In this document: one piece after another, positions 25,530-34,483 of the stretch
How the letters are laid out: each line of letters opens with the position of its first letter
Numbering within the stretch: position 1 is the first letter of the stretch
Origin: Nocardia flavorosea
Lineage (GTDB): Bacteria > Actinomycetota > Actinomycetes > Mycobacteriales > Mycobacteriaceae
Assembly: GCF_015477805.1 (NCBI RefSeq)
Contig: NZ_JADLQL010000004.1
Location: 186,001 to 250,000, forward strand
Direction: 5' to 3'
DNA: 64,000 nt
Notes under the pieces: generated by a model
Databases searched by the model: none
What the model was told of the DNA's origin: nothing
What the model saw: the letters and a program-made list of their open reading frames with translations, nothing else
Position numbers and translations under genes: made by a program

Positions 25530-26444
25530 TCAGAAGCCGAGTTTGCCCAATTGCTTCGGGTCGCGCTGCCAATCCTTGGCGATCTTCACGTGCAGATGCA
25601 GGTAGATACGGGTGCCGAGGATATGTTCGATCTGTTTGCGCGCGTTGGTGCCGACTTCTTTCAGGCGCGCGCCGCCTTTTCCGATGATGATCGCCTTCTG
25701 GCTCGGCCGCTCCACGTACAGCAACGCGTGCACATCGAGCATGTCCTCGCGCTCCTCGCGCGCCAGCACCTCTTCGATCACCACCGCCAGCGAATGCGGC
25801 AGTTCGTCGCGCACCCCCTCCAGTGCGGCTTCCCGGATGAGCTCGGCCATCAGGGTTTCCTCGGGCTCGTCGGTGAGCTCACCGTCGGGATAGAACGCCG
25901 GCCCCGGCGGCATCTTCGACGCGATCAGATCGACCAGCAACTCGACCTGCTCCCCCTTGACGGCCGACACCGGAATGACATCGGTATCCGGGCCGAGCAG
26001 TTCGGACACCGCGAGCAATTGCTTCGCGATCTGATCCCGGCCGACCTTGTCGATCTTGGTGACCACCCCGAGCAGCGTGGTCTTCGGCGCCATCTGCCGC
26101 ACCTGCTGCACGATCCAGCGATCCCCGGGACCGATCTTCTCGTCCGCCGGAATACACAGCGCGATCACATCGACCTCGGAATAGGTATCGCGCACGAGAT
26201 CGTTGAGTCGCTGCCCCAGCAGCGTGCGAGGCCGGTGCAGGCCCGGAGTGTCCACCAGGATCAACTGGGTGTGTTCCCGGTGCACGATCCCCCGGATGGT
26301 ATGGCGGGTGGTCTGCGGCCGCGAACTGGTGATCGCGATCTTCGCCCCCACCAGGGCGTTGGTCAGCGTCGATTTACCCGTATTCGGGCGGCCGACGAAA
26401 CAGACGAAACCGGACCGGAATTCCCGCTCACCGGATTCAGGCAT
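25530..26444 (-). CDS. era: GTPase Era
   Basis: Era is an essential GTPase that binds 16S rRNA and checks maturation of the 30S subunit. The 304-residue protein has G1 GRPNTGKSTLTNAL, G3 DTPGL, and G4 TKID, followed by a C-terminal KH domain with the typical IIIGKGGARLKEVGTNARKQIE. The ATG at 26444 overlaps the end of the upstream deaminase-like gene by eight bases, which supports this start over longer frames. It is the last gene of the corC-deaminase-era run, as in mycobacteria. Confidence 0.96.
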   Translation of the reverse strand: MPESGEREFRSGFVCFVGRPNTGKSTLTNALVGAKIAITSSRPQTTRHTIRGIVHREHTQLILVDTPGLHRPRTLLGQRLNDLVRDTYSEVDVIALCIPADEKIGPGDRWIVQQVRQMAPKTTLLGVVTKIDKVGRDQIAKQLLAVSELLGPDTDVIPVSAVKGEQVELLVDLIASKMPPGPAFYPDGELTDEPEETLMAELIREAALEGVRDELPHSLAVVIEEVLAREEREDMLDVHALLYVERPSQKAIIIGKGGARLKEVGTNARKQIEHILGTRIYLHLHVKIAKDWQRDPKQLGKLGF

Positions 26445-26787
26445 CGGTGGCCTCGTAGCCCTCGGCGATATCGAAAACCGCACCCGAGGTGTCGGCGAAG
26501 ACGATCCGCGCCCCCGCGGACACCTCACGCACCGCCGTTACCCCCGCATCGGCGAACTTACCGCCCACCACGACAGCTGCCTCGAATCCCTCCGCACCGC
26601 TGGAGATCGCCGCCGCCACCGCCGACTGCAATGCCGTGAGCCGCAACGCCTGCAACCCCACCTCACCCGCGGCGTAGGTGCGGCCGTCGGTATCGCGGAT
26701 CGCCGCGCCCGCGCCACCGCCGGTCCGCCCCAGCGCTCCCCGCGCCAGCACCAGCAGTTTGTTGTCCTCGGCGTCCAGTTCAGTCAT
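26437..26787 (-). CDS. Cytidine deaminase-fold protein without zinc ligands (Rv2365c-type)
   Basis: The 116-residue protein starts MTELDAEDNKLLVLARGA. The order of elements matches cytidine deaminases: GAAIRDTDGRTYAAG, then a helix (LQALRLTALQSAVAAAISSG), then a strand AAVVVGG. However, the expected C/H-A-E is replaced by LQSAV, and no P-C-x-x-C motif follows, so the catalytic zinc site is absent. An enzyme role is therefore unlikely, and a structural or regulatory role is possible. It overlaps corC and era by eight bases each. The same gene order occurs in M. tuberculosis (Rv2364c-Rv2366c). Confidence 0.82.
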   Translation of the reverse strand: MTELDAEDNKLLVLARGALGRTGGGAGAAIRDTDGRTYAAGEVGLQALRLTALQSAVAAAISSGAEGFEAAVVVGGKFADAGVTAVREVSAGARIVFADTSGAVFDIAEGYEATDA

Positions 26788-28111
26788 GGCCTGCTCCCTC
26801 GTCGGTTCGGGCGGACGGGCGGTCCCGGTCCGGCTCCGCATCGGTTTCCGTAGTCTGTTCCGGCGCCCGGGTCACCACCACGGTGTGCACCCGGACCCGT
26901 CCGCGGGCGTCCGCACCGCCCTCACCGCGTAGTTCGAGCCCGTGCGCGACGACCTCCACGCCCGGCAGCGGCACCCGTCCCAGTTCGTACGCGAGCAGAC
27001 CGCCGACGGTATCCACTTCTTCCTCACCGATCGGCAACCCGTACAGCTCGCCCAGATCGGCGATCGGCAGCCGCGCCGACACCCGATAGCGGCCCGGTTC
27101 CAGCTCCTCGATCGGCGGGGTCTCGTCGGTGTCGTATTCGTCGGCGATCTCGCCCACGATCTCCTCGAGCACATCCTCGATGGTCACCAGCCCGGCGATA
27201 CCGCCGTACTCGTCCACCAGCAGGGCCATATGGTTGCGCCGGCGCTGCATCTCGTCGAGCAGATCGTCGAGCGCTTTGGAATCGGGCATGAACACCGCGT
27301 CGCGCATCACCTCGCGCACCCGCACACTGCGCCCGCGATCGGCGTAGGGCACCAGATCCTTCAGATACACCACGCCGAGGATGTCGTCGACGTTTTCCCC
27401 GATCACCGGAATACGGGAATGCCCACTGCGCACCGCCAGCGACATCGCCTGCGCCACCGATTTATCGGCTTCGATCCACACCATTTCGGTGCGCGGCACC
27501 ATCACCGCCCGGGCGGTGGTATCACCGAGTTCGAATACCGACTGGATCATCCGGCGCTCGTCGTCGGCGACCACCCCGCGTTCACGCGCCATATCGACCA
27601 CTTCGCGTAGTTCGATCTCGGAGGCGAACGGCCCGTTCCGGAAACCTTTACCGGGAGTGAGGGCATTACCGAGCAGGATCAGCAACCGGCTCAGCGGGCC
27701 CAGCAGTGCACCGATGAACTGCAGTGGCAGTCCCGCGGTGAGTGCGATCGAATACGCGTGCTGGCGGCCCAGCGTGCGCGGGCCCACCCCGATCACCACA
27801 TAGGAGACCAGCACCATCACGACGGCGGTGACCAGCAGCGCCCAGGCACCGTCCAGGAACCGGGTCAGCGCCGCGGCCAGCAGCACCGTCGCACTGATCT
27901 CGCACAGGATGCGCAGCAGCACCATGAGGTTCACATAGCGCGGCCGGTCGTCCACGATCCGGCTCAACCGCACCGCTCCGGGCCGGTCGCCACGCGCCAT
28001 ATCGTCGAGGCGGGCGACCGACAGGGTGTTCAGCGCCGAATCCACGGCGGCGAAAACCCCGCCCACCGCCGAGAGCAACACGGCGAGCAACAACAGGATC
28101 ATCTCGTTCAC
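26780..28111 (-). CDS. CorC/CNNM-family membrane transporter-like protein (DUF21, CBS pair)
   Basis: The 443-residue protein has an N-terminal DUF21 membrane domain with about four helices (MILLLLAVLLSAVGGVF, LLVTAVVMVLVSYVVIG), a CBS pair (residues about 205-330, with MVPRTEMVWIEADKSVAQAM and VDEYGGIAGLVTIEDVLEE) and a CorC_HlyC domain after residue 340. The family is linked to magnesium and cobalt homeostasis, but the transported ion is not settled. It overlaps ybeY by four bases, so ybeY, this gene, the deaminase-like gene and era form a tight operon. Confidence 0.93.
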   Translation of the reverse strand: MNEMILLLLAVLLSAVGGVFAAVDSALNTLSVARLDDMARGDRPGAVRLSRIVDDRPRYVNLMVLLRILCEISATVLLAAALTRFLDGAWALLVTAVVMVLVSYVVIGVGPRTLGRQHAYSIALTAGLPLQFIGALLGPLSRLLILLGNALTPGKGFRNGPFASEIELREVVDMARERGVVADDERRMIQSVFELGDTTARAVMVPRTEMVWIEADKSVAQAMSLAVRSGHSRIPVIGENVDDILGVVYLKDLVPYADRGRSVRVREVMRDAVFMPDSKALDDLLDEMQRRRNHMALLVDEYGGIAGLVTIEDVLEEIVGEIADEYDTDETPPIEELEPGRYRVSARLPIADLGELYGLPIGEEEVDTVGGLLAYELGRVPLPGVEVVAHGLELRGEGGADARGRVRVHTVVVTRAPEQTTETDAEPDRDRPSARTDEGAGHD

Positions 28112-28677
28112 GCGTGCGCGTCACCCGGCCGCGTTCGGCCCTCTTCCGGCGCCACGAACCCCGTTTTGTCGAGCAGCCGGGCATCGCGCGCGGCCAGCTC
28201 GGCACGGCGCTGCTCCTCCCGCAACTCCTCGTACCACTGCTCCAGCAGCCGGGCCTGCAGGGTGAACATCTCCTTCTCCTCGGCCGGTTCGGCATGGTCG
28301 TAACCGAGCAGATGGAGTACGCCGTGCACCGTGAGCAGGGCGAGTTCGTGATCGAGCGAATGCCCGGCCTTGGCGGCCTGGTCCAGGGCGAACTCGGGGC
28401 ACAGCACGATATCGCCGAGCATGGAAGGCCCGGGCTCCGGGCTGTCGGGGCGACCGCCGGGCTCGAGTTCGTCCATCGGGAACGACATCACATCGGTGGG
28501 CCCCGGTAGATCCATCCAGCGCATATGCAGGTCGGCCATGGTGTCGAGATCGACCAGCACCATCGACAGCTCGGCCGCCGGGTGCACATCCATCCGGCCG
28601 ATCACGAAGCGCGCGACACCGACAAGGTCCTCCTCGGGCACGTCCATACCCGACTCGTTGGCGATCTCGATACTCAC
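28108..28677 (-). CDS. ybeY: Endoribonuclease YbeY (rRNA maturation factor)
   Basis: YbeY is a zinc-dependent endoribonuclease needed for 16S rRNA 3' end maturation and ribosome quality control. The 189-residue protein has the metal site HGVLHLLGYDH near residues 118-128, preceded by the conserved TDVMSFPMDE segment. The C-terminal 40 residues (EEQRRAELAARDARLL) form a charged helix longer than in Escherichia coli but usual in actinobacteria. The start is GTG at 28677. It lies 120 bases downstream of phoH on the same strand. Confidence 0.96.
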   Translation of the reverse strand: MSIEIANESGMDVPEEDLVGVARFVIGRMDVHPAAELSMVLVDLDTMADLHMRWMDLPGPTDVMSFPMDELEPGGRPDSPEPGPSMLGDIVLCPEFALDQAAKAGHSLDHELALLTVHGVLHLLGYDHAEPAEEKEMFTLQARLLEQWYEELREEQRRAELAARDARLLDKTGFVAPEEGRTRPGDAHA

Positions 28678-28797
28678 CTGGTCAGCCTAATGGGTAGCGT
28701 CGGCGCCCACCTATCCGACGCCCGCGCACGACCTGTGCGAGTGCGACGCAACACCTCGGATGCGGGCCGCACCACGAACCGAACGTGGCGGGAGTCC

Positions 28798-29898
28798 TTA
28801 CTGCCGCGCCGCCCGGCCCGCCGCCCGCCGTTGCGCCCTGTTCCCGGACATATGCGGCGGCCCCACCGGCGGACGCATTTCGGCCTCGAATTTCTCGTAG
28901 GCGTCGACGATGTCGGAGACCAGCCGGTGCCGCACCACATCGCTGCTGGTGAGTTCGGCGAAATGAATATCTTCGATCCGGGTGAGGATCTCACTGGCCG
29001 CCCGCAAACCCGACCGCGCGCCGTGCGGCAGATCCACCTGCGTCACATCGCCGGTCACCACGATCTTCGACCCGAACCCCAGCCGCGTCAGGAACATCTT
29101 CATCTGTTCCGCGGTGGTGTTCTGCGCCTCGTCCAGGATGATGAACGAATCGTTCAGGGTCCGGCCACGCATATACGCCAGGGGCGCGACCTCGATAACG
29201 CCGGCCGCCATCAATTTCGGAATGGCTTCCGGGTCCATCATGTCGTGCAGGGCGTCGTACAGCGGGCGCAGGTACGGATCGATCTTCTCGTTCAGCGTGC
29301 CTGGGAGAAAGCCCAGGCGTTCACCGGCTTCGACGGCCGGGCGGGTGAGGATGATGCGATTGACCTGTTTGGACTGCAGCGCCTGGACGGCCTTCGCCAT
29401 TGCCAGATACGTTTTGCCGGTACCGGCCGGGCCGATCCCGAATACGATCGTATTCTCGTCGATCGCATCCACATAGCGTTTCTGGTTCAGCGTCTTCGGG
29501 CGGATGGTCTTCCCGCGCCGCGACAGGATATCCAGGCTCAGCACCTCGGCCGGCGATTCGGCACTGCCGTCGGTGAGCATGGTCACGGTATGCCGCACGG
29601 CTTCCGGGGTGATGGCCCGGTTACGGCCGGTCAGCGCCACCAACTGTTCGACGACGCGTTCGGCCAGCGCCACCTCGGCGGCCGGACCGGTGAGGGTGAC
29701 GAGATTGCCGCGGACATGAATATCGGCGGACAACAAGTTCTCGAGCTCACGCAGATTCGCATCGGCCGAACCGAGGAAAGGGAACACCGACTCGGGCGCG
29801 AGCTCGATACTGGAACGGACAGTGCGGACCGCGGGCCCGGAGGCGCCGTTGTCGGCCGCGGAGGGATTCTGATCGCCGATATCGCCTTGTGATCGCAC
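28798..29898 (-). CDS. phoH: PhoH-family ATPase (PhoH1/PhoL-like)
   Basis: The protein has the PhoH P-loop GIGPAGTGKTYLAMAKAV, the motif LTRPAVEAGERLGFLPG, Walker B FIILDEAQNTT, and GDVTQVDLPHG. An N-terminal KH-like segment (LLSADIHVRGNLVTLTGPA) precedes it, and the C-terminus ends RAQRRAAGRAARQ. The start is uncertain. I use GTG at 29898 (366 residues) because mycobacterial PhoH1 is about 352 residues and begins shortly before VRSSI; a GTG at 29949 would add 17 residues of low conservation. The family is ATP-binding, often beside ybeY, and linked to RNA metabolism. The exact substrate is unknown. Confidence 0.92.
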   Translation of the reverse strand: MRSQGDIGDQNPSAADNGASGPAVRTVRSSIELAPESVFPFLGSADANLRELENLLSADIHVRGNLVTLTGPAAEVALAERVVEQLVALTGRNRAITPEAVRHTVTMLTDGSAESPAEVLSLDILSRRGKTIRPKTLNQKRYVDAIDENTIVFGIGPAGTGKTYLAMAKAVQALQSKQVNRIILTRPAVEAGERLGFLPGTLNEKIDPYLRPLYDALHDMMDPEAIPKLMAAGVIEVAPLAYMRGRTLNDSFIILDEAQNTTAEQMKMFLTRLGFGSKIVVTGDVTQVDLPHGARSGLRAASEILTRIEDIHFAELTSSDVVRHRLVSDIVDAYEKFEAEMRPPVGPPHMSGNRAQRRAAGRAARQ

Positions 29899-30075
29899 GT
29901 AGTGGCTATGGCCTGCTTTCCGGTCTCGACAGGCGCGGGTGAGGCGCACTGTTTGCTCTGCTCGCGAACGGTATCGCTGCCCCCGAGTCTAACTCTCGGA
30001 CCCGACAGGTCCCACCCGAATTACGGCGGTCCGCACCCCGCAGAACCGGTCGTACGCGCCGAGTTCACCGGAACG

Positions 30076-30819
30076 TCACCAGCGGGAGGTGAGCGCACCG
30101 AGGGCGCCCAGCGCCACCGCTGCCGCCGTGGACGTGCGCAGAACAGTGGGCCCCAGCCGCACCACATCGGCACCGGCGGTGGCCAGCGCCGTCAACTCCG
30201 CGTCGTCGAGGCCGCCCTCCGGGCCGACGATCACCATGATCGCCGCAGCCGCGGACCACGGCAGACCGGTGAAGGCGCCGGTCCCCGATTCGTGCAATGC
30301 GGCAACCACCGCACCCTGCGCCTTCGCCGCGCGCACCGCGTCGACCACTTCGGGCGTGCGGTGCAGGGCGGTCACCTCGGGGATATAGGCCCGGCGCGAC
30401 TGGCGCGCCGCGCCCCGGGCCGCCGCCCGCCACTTCGCCACGCCTTTATCGGCCTTGGCCTCCCAATCGGCGACACAGCGGGCCGCCTGCCACGGGATGA
30501 CGACATCCGCTCCGGCCTCGGTCATCAACTCGACCGCCAGTTCCGAACGCTCGGATTTCGGCAGCGCCTGAACCACCGTCACCGCCGGGGACACCGGTTC
30601 GGCGCGCCCGCGGTCGCGCACCAGCAGTTCGAGCCGGTGTTTCTGCGCTGCGACGACCTCCGTCTCCGCCACCACACCGCGGCCGTCGGAGAGACTGATC
30701 GCCTCGCCGACCCGGATCCGGCGTACCGTCGCGGCATGCCGGCCCTCCGGGCCGTCCAGTACCGCGATACCGCCCGGCTCCGGGATCTCGTCGAGATAGA
30801 AGACGGTCGGGGCGGCCAT
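30076..30819 (-). CDS. rsmE: 16S rRNA (uracil(1498)-N(3))-methyltransferase RsmE
   Basis: RsmE methylates N3 of U1498 in the decoding region of 16S rRNA using S-adenosylmethionine. The 247-residue protein has an N-terminal PUA-like domain (VRRIRVGEAISLSDGRG) and a SPOUT methyltransferase domain with a trefoil knot: IMVIVGPEGGLDDAE and LGPTVLRTSTAAAVALGAL. Length is normal. It starts four bases after the dnaJ2 stop on the same strand, so the two are one operon, as in mycobacteria. Confidence 0.95.
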   Translation of the reverse strand: MAAPTVFYLDEIPEPGGIAVLDGPEGRHAATVRRIRVGEAISLSDGRGVVAETEVVAAQKHRLELLVRDRGRAEPVSPAVTVVQALPKSERSELAVELMTEAGADVVIPWQAARCVADWEAKADKGVAKWRAAARGAARQSRRAYIPEVTALHRTPEVVDAVRAAKAQGAVVAALHESGTGAFTGLPWSAAAAIMVIVGPEGGLDDAELTALATAGADVVRLGPTVLRTSTAAAVALGALGALTSRW

Positions 30820-30823
30820 CGGC

Positions 30824-31981
30824 TCAGCGTCCGCTGAAGGAGGCGCGCAACCGGGCGAACAGACCGCTGTTGTGCTCGGACTGCGCCGACATCACCTCGG
30901 CCTTGTCCCGGCCGCGCAGACCCTTGTACTTGCGCAGCAGATCGGCCTGTTTACCGTCCAGTTTGGTAGGCACGACGATATCCAGATGCGCCATCAGATC
31001 GCCCCGCGCGCTGGAACGCAGCCGCGGCATACCGTGCCCGCGCAGCACCGAGATCTCGCCCGGCTGGGTTCCGGGAGCGATGGTGAGCTCGGTGGGCCCG
31101 TCCAGGATCGTGTCGATCACCACGGTGGTGCCGAGGGCGGCGTCCACCATCGGGACCCGGACCGTGCAGTGCAGATCGTCGCCGTCGCGGACGAACACGT
31201 CGTGCGGCTGCTCCACGATCTCGACGTACAGATCACCGGCATGACCGCCGCCCGGGCCGACCTCGCCCTGCGCGGCCAGCCGCACCCGCATCCCGTTGGC
31301 CACCCCGGCCGGGATCGGGGCCGCGATCTCGCGGCGGGCCCGGACCCGGCCGTCGCCACCGCATTTGTGACAGGGGTCGGGAATGGTTTCCCCGGCGCCG
31401 CGGCAGGTCGGGCAGGGACGGGAGGTGAGCACCTGTCCGAGGAAGGAGCGCTGTACCGACTGAACCTCACCGGCACCGCCGCAGGTTTCGCAACGCACCG
31501 GTTTGGAATTGCCGTTGGTGCCCGCGCCCTTGCAGAGGTCGCAGAGGATGGCGGTGTCGACCGTGAGGTGTTTGGTCACACCGACCGCGCATTCGGCCAG
31601 GCTGAGCCGGGTGCGCACCAGCGAATCGGCACCGGGCTGGACGCGGCCGCGGGCCTTGCGTGCGCCGCCCCCGGCGCCACCGCTCATCCCGCCGAAGAAT
31701 GCCTCGAACACATCGCCCAGGCCGCCGAACCCGGCACCGCTGAAACCACCGGCTCCGCCGCCGGCGTCCAGCGGATCGCCGCCCATATCGACGATGCGGC
31801 GTTTCTCGGGATCCGACAGCACCTCGTACGCCGCGGAGACCTCTTTGAACCGGGCCTGCGCGGCCTCGTCGGGGTTCACGTCGGGATGCAGTTCGCGAGC
31901 CAGTTTCCGGTACGCTCGTTTGAGCTCTTGGTCGGAGGCGTCCTTGCCGACACCGAGCAGTCCGTAGTAATCCCGTGCCAC
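30824..31981 (-). CDS. dnaJ2: Chaperone DnaJ (DnaJ2)
   Basis: The 385-residue protein is a type I DnaJ: J domain with HPDVNPDE, a Gly-rich region (DAGGGAGGFSGAGFGG), four zinc-binding repeats (CDLCKGAG, CETCGGAG, CPTCRGAG, CHKCGGDG) and the C-terminal substrate-binding domains. It stimulates the DnaK ATPase and delivers substrates. The start is GTG at 31981. It lies downstream of hrcA on the same strand, the usual actinobacterial order. A lone half-site CTTGAGT adjoins the start codon, but no complete HAIR element was found. Confidence 0.96.
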   Translation of the reverse strand: MARDYYGLLGVGKDASDQELKRAYRKLARELHPDVNPDEAAQARFKEVSAAYEVLSDPEKRRIVDMGGDPLDAGGGAGGFSGAGFGGLGDVFEAFFGGMSGGAGGGARKARGRVQPGADSLVRTRLSLAECAVGVTKHLTVDTAILCDLCKGAGTNGNSKPVRCETCGGAGEVQSVQRSFLGQVLTSRPCPTCRGAGETIPDPCHKCGGDGRVRARREIAAPIPAGVANGMRVRLAAQGEVGPGGGHAGDLYVEIVEQPHDVFVRDGDDLHCTVRVPMVDAALGTTVVIDTILDGPTELTIAPGTQPGEISVLRGHGMPRLRSSARGDLMAHLDIVVPTKLDGKQADLLRKYKGLRGRDKAEVMSAQSEHNSGLFARLRASFSGR

Positions 31982-32136
31982 TTGAGTTCTCTTAGTCCTT
32001 GGTCGCTGTCCACGGCCCCGGCCGCACCCGGCCGGCCGTATGACTCCTGTTGGATTCGGTAGCCGCCCGGCCGTGATCTAAGTCGGGTCGACTCAACTTT
32101 AGCCGTCTGAATATCCGAGCGTAACAGTGTCCGATG

Positions 32137-32153
32137 GCGCGCCTGCGGCGCGC
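32137..32153. terminator. Short GC-rich hairpin downstream of hrcA
   Basis: A perfect 7-bp stem (GCGCGCC with GGCGCGC) encloses a TGC loop, 15 bases past the hrcA stop on the minus strand. It may reduce readthrough from hrcA into dnaJ2, or simply attenuate it. There is no T-run, so the assignment is tentative. Confidence 0.4.
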
Positions 32154-32167
32154 GGGGTCCGCACGCC

Positions 32168-33199
32168 TCAGCGTTCGGCGAGCACCTCGCCGATATAGCG
32201 GGCAACGGCAGCGACGGAGGCGATGGTTCCCGGGTAATCCATTCGGGTGGGGCCGAGCACCCCCATACCGCCGAGAACCGCACCCGCGGCCCCGTAGCCG
32301 GTGGTGACGACCGAAGTGCCGCGCATCTCCTCGACCTGGGTCTCCTCGCCGATCCGCACCGTCACCATCCCGGGCTGCTGGGCGGCGGCCAGCAGTTTGA
32401 GGACCACGACCTGCTCCTCGAGGGCTTCCAGGACGGTACGCAGCGAACCGTGCAGGCCGAAATCGCCGGCATTGCGGGTGAGGTTGGCGGTGCCACCGAG
32501 CACGAGCCGCTCCTCGGGATGCTCGACCAGGGTTTCCACCAGCACCGTCGAAACCTTGATCAGCACATCCCGCAGCTGCGGCGGCGCCTGCTCCGGCAGT
32601 TCGGCCACCGCGGCGGAGGCCGAGGCGAGCCGTTTACCGTCCATGGCCGCCCCGAGCATGCCGCGCAGCGCGGCGAGGTCCTCGTCGTCGACGACGGTGC
32701 CGAGCTCCACGATGCGCTGATCGACCCGGCCGGTATCGGTGATCACCACCAGCAGCAACCGTGCCGGATTGAGCGCCACCACCTCGAGGTGGCGCACCGT
32801 CGACGCGGACACCGTCGGATACTGGACGACCGCGACCTGCCGGGTGAGCTGGGCCAGCAACCGGACGCCGCGGCGCAGCACATCGTCGAGGTCCACCCCC
32901 GATTCCAGGAACTGCATGATGGCCTTGCGCTCGGCCGCCGACAGCGGTTTCACCTCGGCGATCCGGTCCACGAACTGCCGATAGCCCTTGTCGGTGGGGA
33001 TCCGCCCCGAGCTGGTGTGGGGCTGGGCGATGTATCCCTCGGCCTCCAGGACCGCCATATCGTTGCGCACGGTCGCACTGGAGACGCCCAGGTTGTGCCG
33101 TTCCACCAGGGTCTTCGAGCCGATCGGCTCCTTGGTGGCGACGTAGTCGGCGACAATCGCCCGCAGGACCTCGAAGCGCCGATCCTCGGTGCTCGACAT
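32168..33199 (-). CDS. hrcA: Heat-inducible transcriptional repressor HrcA
   Basis: HrcA represses groE-type heat-shock genes by binding CIRCE elements and needs GroEL to fold. The 343-residue protein has the N-terminal winged helix with SSATVRNDMAVLEAEGYI and QPHTSSGRIPTDKGYRQFVD, followed by the GAF-like dimerisation core (VVITDTGRVDQRIVELG, VRIGEETQVEEMRGTSVV). The ATG at 33199 follows a strong ribosome site (GGAGGTGGGG). Length equals the mycobacterial protein. I found no CIRCE sequence upstream of it or of dnaJ2 in the window. Confidence 0.96.
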   Translation of the reverse strand: MSSTEDRRFEVLRAIVADYVATKEPIGSKTLVERHNLGVSSATVRNDMAVLEAEGYIAQPHTSSGRIPTDKGYRQFVDRIAEVKPLSAAERKAIMQFLESGVDLDDVLRRGVRLLAQLTRQVAVVQYPTVSASTVRHLEVVALNPARLLLVVITDTGRVDQRIVELGTVVDDEDLAALRGMLGAAMDGKRLASASAAVAELPEQAPPQLRDVLIKVSTVLVETLVEHPEERLVLGGTANLTRNAGDFGLHGSLRTVLEALEEQVVVLKLLAAAQQPGMVTVRIGEETQVEEMRGTSVVTTGYGAAGAVLGGMGVLGPTRMDYPGTIASVAAVARYIGEVLAER

Positions 33200-33396
33200 C
33201 GACCCCACCTCCTCGCTGTGCTGTACGCCGTCGTTGCCGGCCGGCGGCGCACCGACTTCTCCGAACCCAGCTCGGACACCCGGGCTCACCACTCAGTCTA
33301 AGTCCGCGCGGCCCGTCCACCCCGGCACAGCCGCCGGGTGACCGTGATAACGTCCCCCCTGATCGCAGCAGAATCCAATACCCAGGGGGGATTTCG

Positions 33397-34122
33397 GTGT
33401 CGGACGACCCATCGGTAACGGCTGCCGGCCTGGCCCGGTGGGCCGAGCAGATGCAGCAGAAAGCCCAGCGGTTCCAAGTACTCCAGGGCCGGCTCGCGCA
33501 ACTGTCGGTGACCGAGACCTCCGGCGACAACAGTGTCCGGGTCACCGTCGACAGCAACGGCGTGCCGACCGATATCCGATTCACCGACGGGATCCGGCGC
33601 AGAAACCCGGCCGCACTGTCCACCGACGTGATGGCCTGCCTGTCGCGTGCCCGCGCCGCGCTGGGCCGCGAAGTGACGGCGACGGTCCACGAGGTGGTCG
33701 GCGACGACCCGATCGGCGCCACCATCATCGAGCAGTTCGCCGACCGCCTCGCCGACCCCGCAACCACCCCGGGGCTTCCCCACCCGGCGCCCTCGGCTCC
33801 GCAGAGCACGCCGCCGCAGCCCGGGTCCGCTGCGCCGGCACCCATATGGTCGGACCAGCCGAACCCCGCCCCCTCCTGGAACCGACCGGCCGGTCCGGGA
33901 CCTATTCCGAACGAACCGCAGCCGAACCGGCCGGCGGCCTCGCGCCCGGCATCTGCCCGGCCCGAGCCCACGCACCCCGCACCGGCGCCCCCGCCACCCA
34001 CACCGCCCGCTCCGGGCCGCAACCAGCCGCCGCCCCCGCCGCCCGCGACTCCGACATCGCTGATCCCCGATGTCGAAGACGAAGAAGGCGAGTACTACCG
34101 GAACAAGTCCTGGCTGGTCTGA
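33397..34122 (+). CDS. YbaB/EbfC-like protein with proline-rich tail, T7SS locus 2
   Basis: The 241-residue protein starts at GTG, with GGGGGG six bases upstream. Residues 1-115 have the YbaB layout: an N-terminal helix (ARWAEQMQQKAQRFQVLQG) and the sheet SGDNSVRVTVDSNGVPTDIRF. Residues 120-220 are a Pro-rich disordered linker. The tail ends DEEGEYYRNKSWLV; a Y-x-x-x-S-W-L end is a pattern I associate with YbaB-type proteins of actinobacterial T7SS clusters. It is followed ten bases later by an EspC-like gene. It is divergent from hrcA, and the intergenic gap contains a -10-like TGATAAC at 33345-33351. Confidence 0.8.
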   Translation: MSDDPSVTAAGLARWAEQMQQKAQRFQVLQGRLAQLSVTETSGDNSVRVTVDSNGVPTDIRFTDGIRRRNPAALSTDVMACLSRARAALGREVTATVHEVVGDDPIGATIIEQFADRLADPATTPGLPHPAPSAPQSTPPQPGSAAPAPIWSDQPNPAPSWNRPAGPGPIPNEPQPNRPAASRPASARPEPTHPAPAPPPPTPPAPGRNQPPPPPPATPTSLIPDVEDEEGEYYRNKSWLV

Positions 34123-34132
34123 GGTAGCGACG

Positions 34133-34483
34133 ATGACGAACGAAGCAGCGCCCCCCTTGCAGGTCGACCCGGAAAGCCTGCGCAAGCATGCGGACAGCGT
34201 CCAGAGCTTGATGGCCCGCACGACCGCCGCGCTCGAGGCCGCGAGCTATATCGCCGCCGCCGATGACGCCTACGGCGCCATACCGCGCCCGATCGTCGAT
34301 TGGATCCTGTCCGATAATCACGCTTCGACGGTGGCCGCGATCCGCAAGGTGGCCGAGAAGGCCGCCGGAGTTCCCGGGAAATTGAACGCCGACGCGGACT
34401 CGTTCGAGGGCACAGACGGCACCTTCGCACAAACACTCGAGGGGTTGCAGACAGCGATCGAGAATTCGAAGGGGGGACTCTAG
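34133..34483 (+). CDS. EspC-like T7SS target protein
   Basis: The 116-residue protein starts MTNEAAPPLQVDPESLRKHAD. It is helical with no cysteine and has the EspC-family feel: LRKHADSVQSLMARTTAALEA, an intervening AADDAYGAIPRPIVDWIL, and a C-terminal helix ending TFAQTLEGLQTAIENSKGGL. EspC-type proteins are small substrates or partners of ESX secretion. Its stop codon is directly followed by the next gene's ATG, so the two are co-translated. Family placement is by pattern and position. Confidence 0.78.
   Translation: MTNEAAPPLQVDPESLRKHADSVQSLMARTTAALEAASYIAAADDAYGAIPRPIVDWILSDNHASTVAAIRKVAEKAAGVPGKLNADADSFEGTDGTFAQTLEGLQTAIENSKGGL

Noticed and set aside
24429..26639. 736-residue plus-strand frame across the kinase and era
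   Set aside because: Antisense to the conservon kinase and Era; composition is Arg/His/Gln-rich as in shadow frames.
31982..33199. CIRCE or HAIR element near dnaJ2 and hrcA
   Set aside because: Only one CTTGAGT half-site next to the dnaJ2 start; no full TTAGCACTC-N9-GAGTGCTAA or CTTGAGT-N7-ACTCAAG was found.
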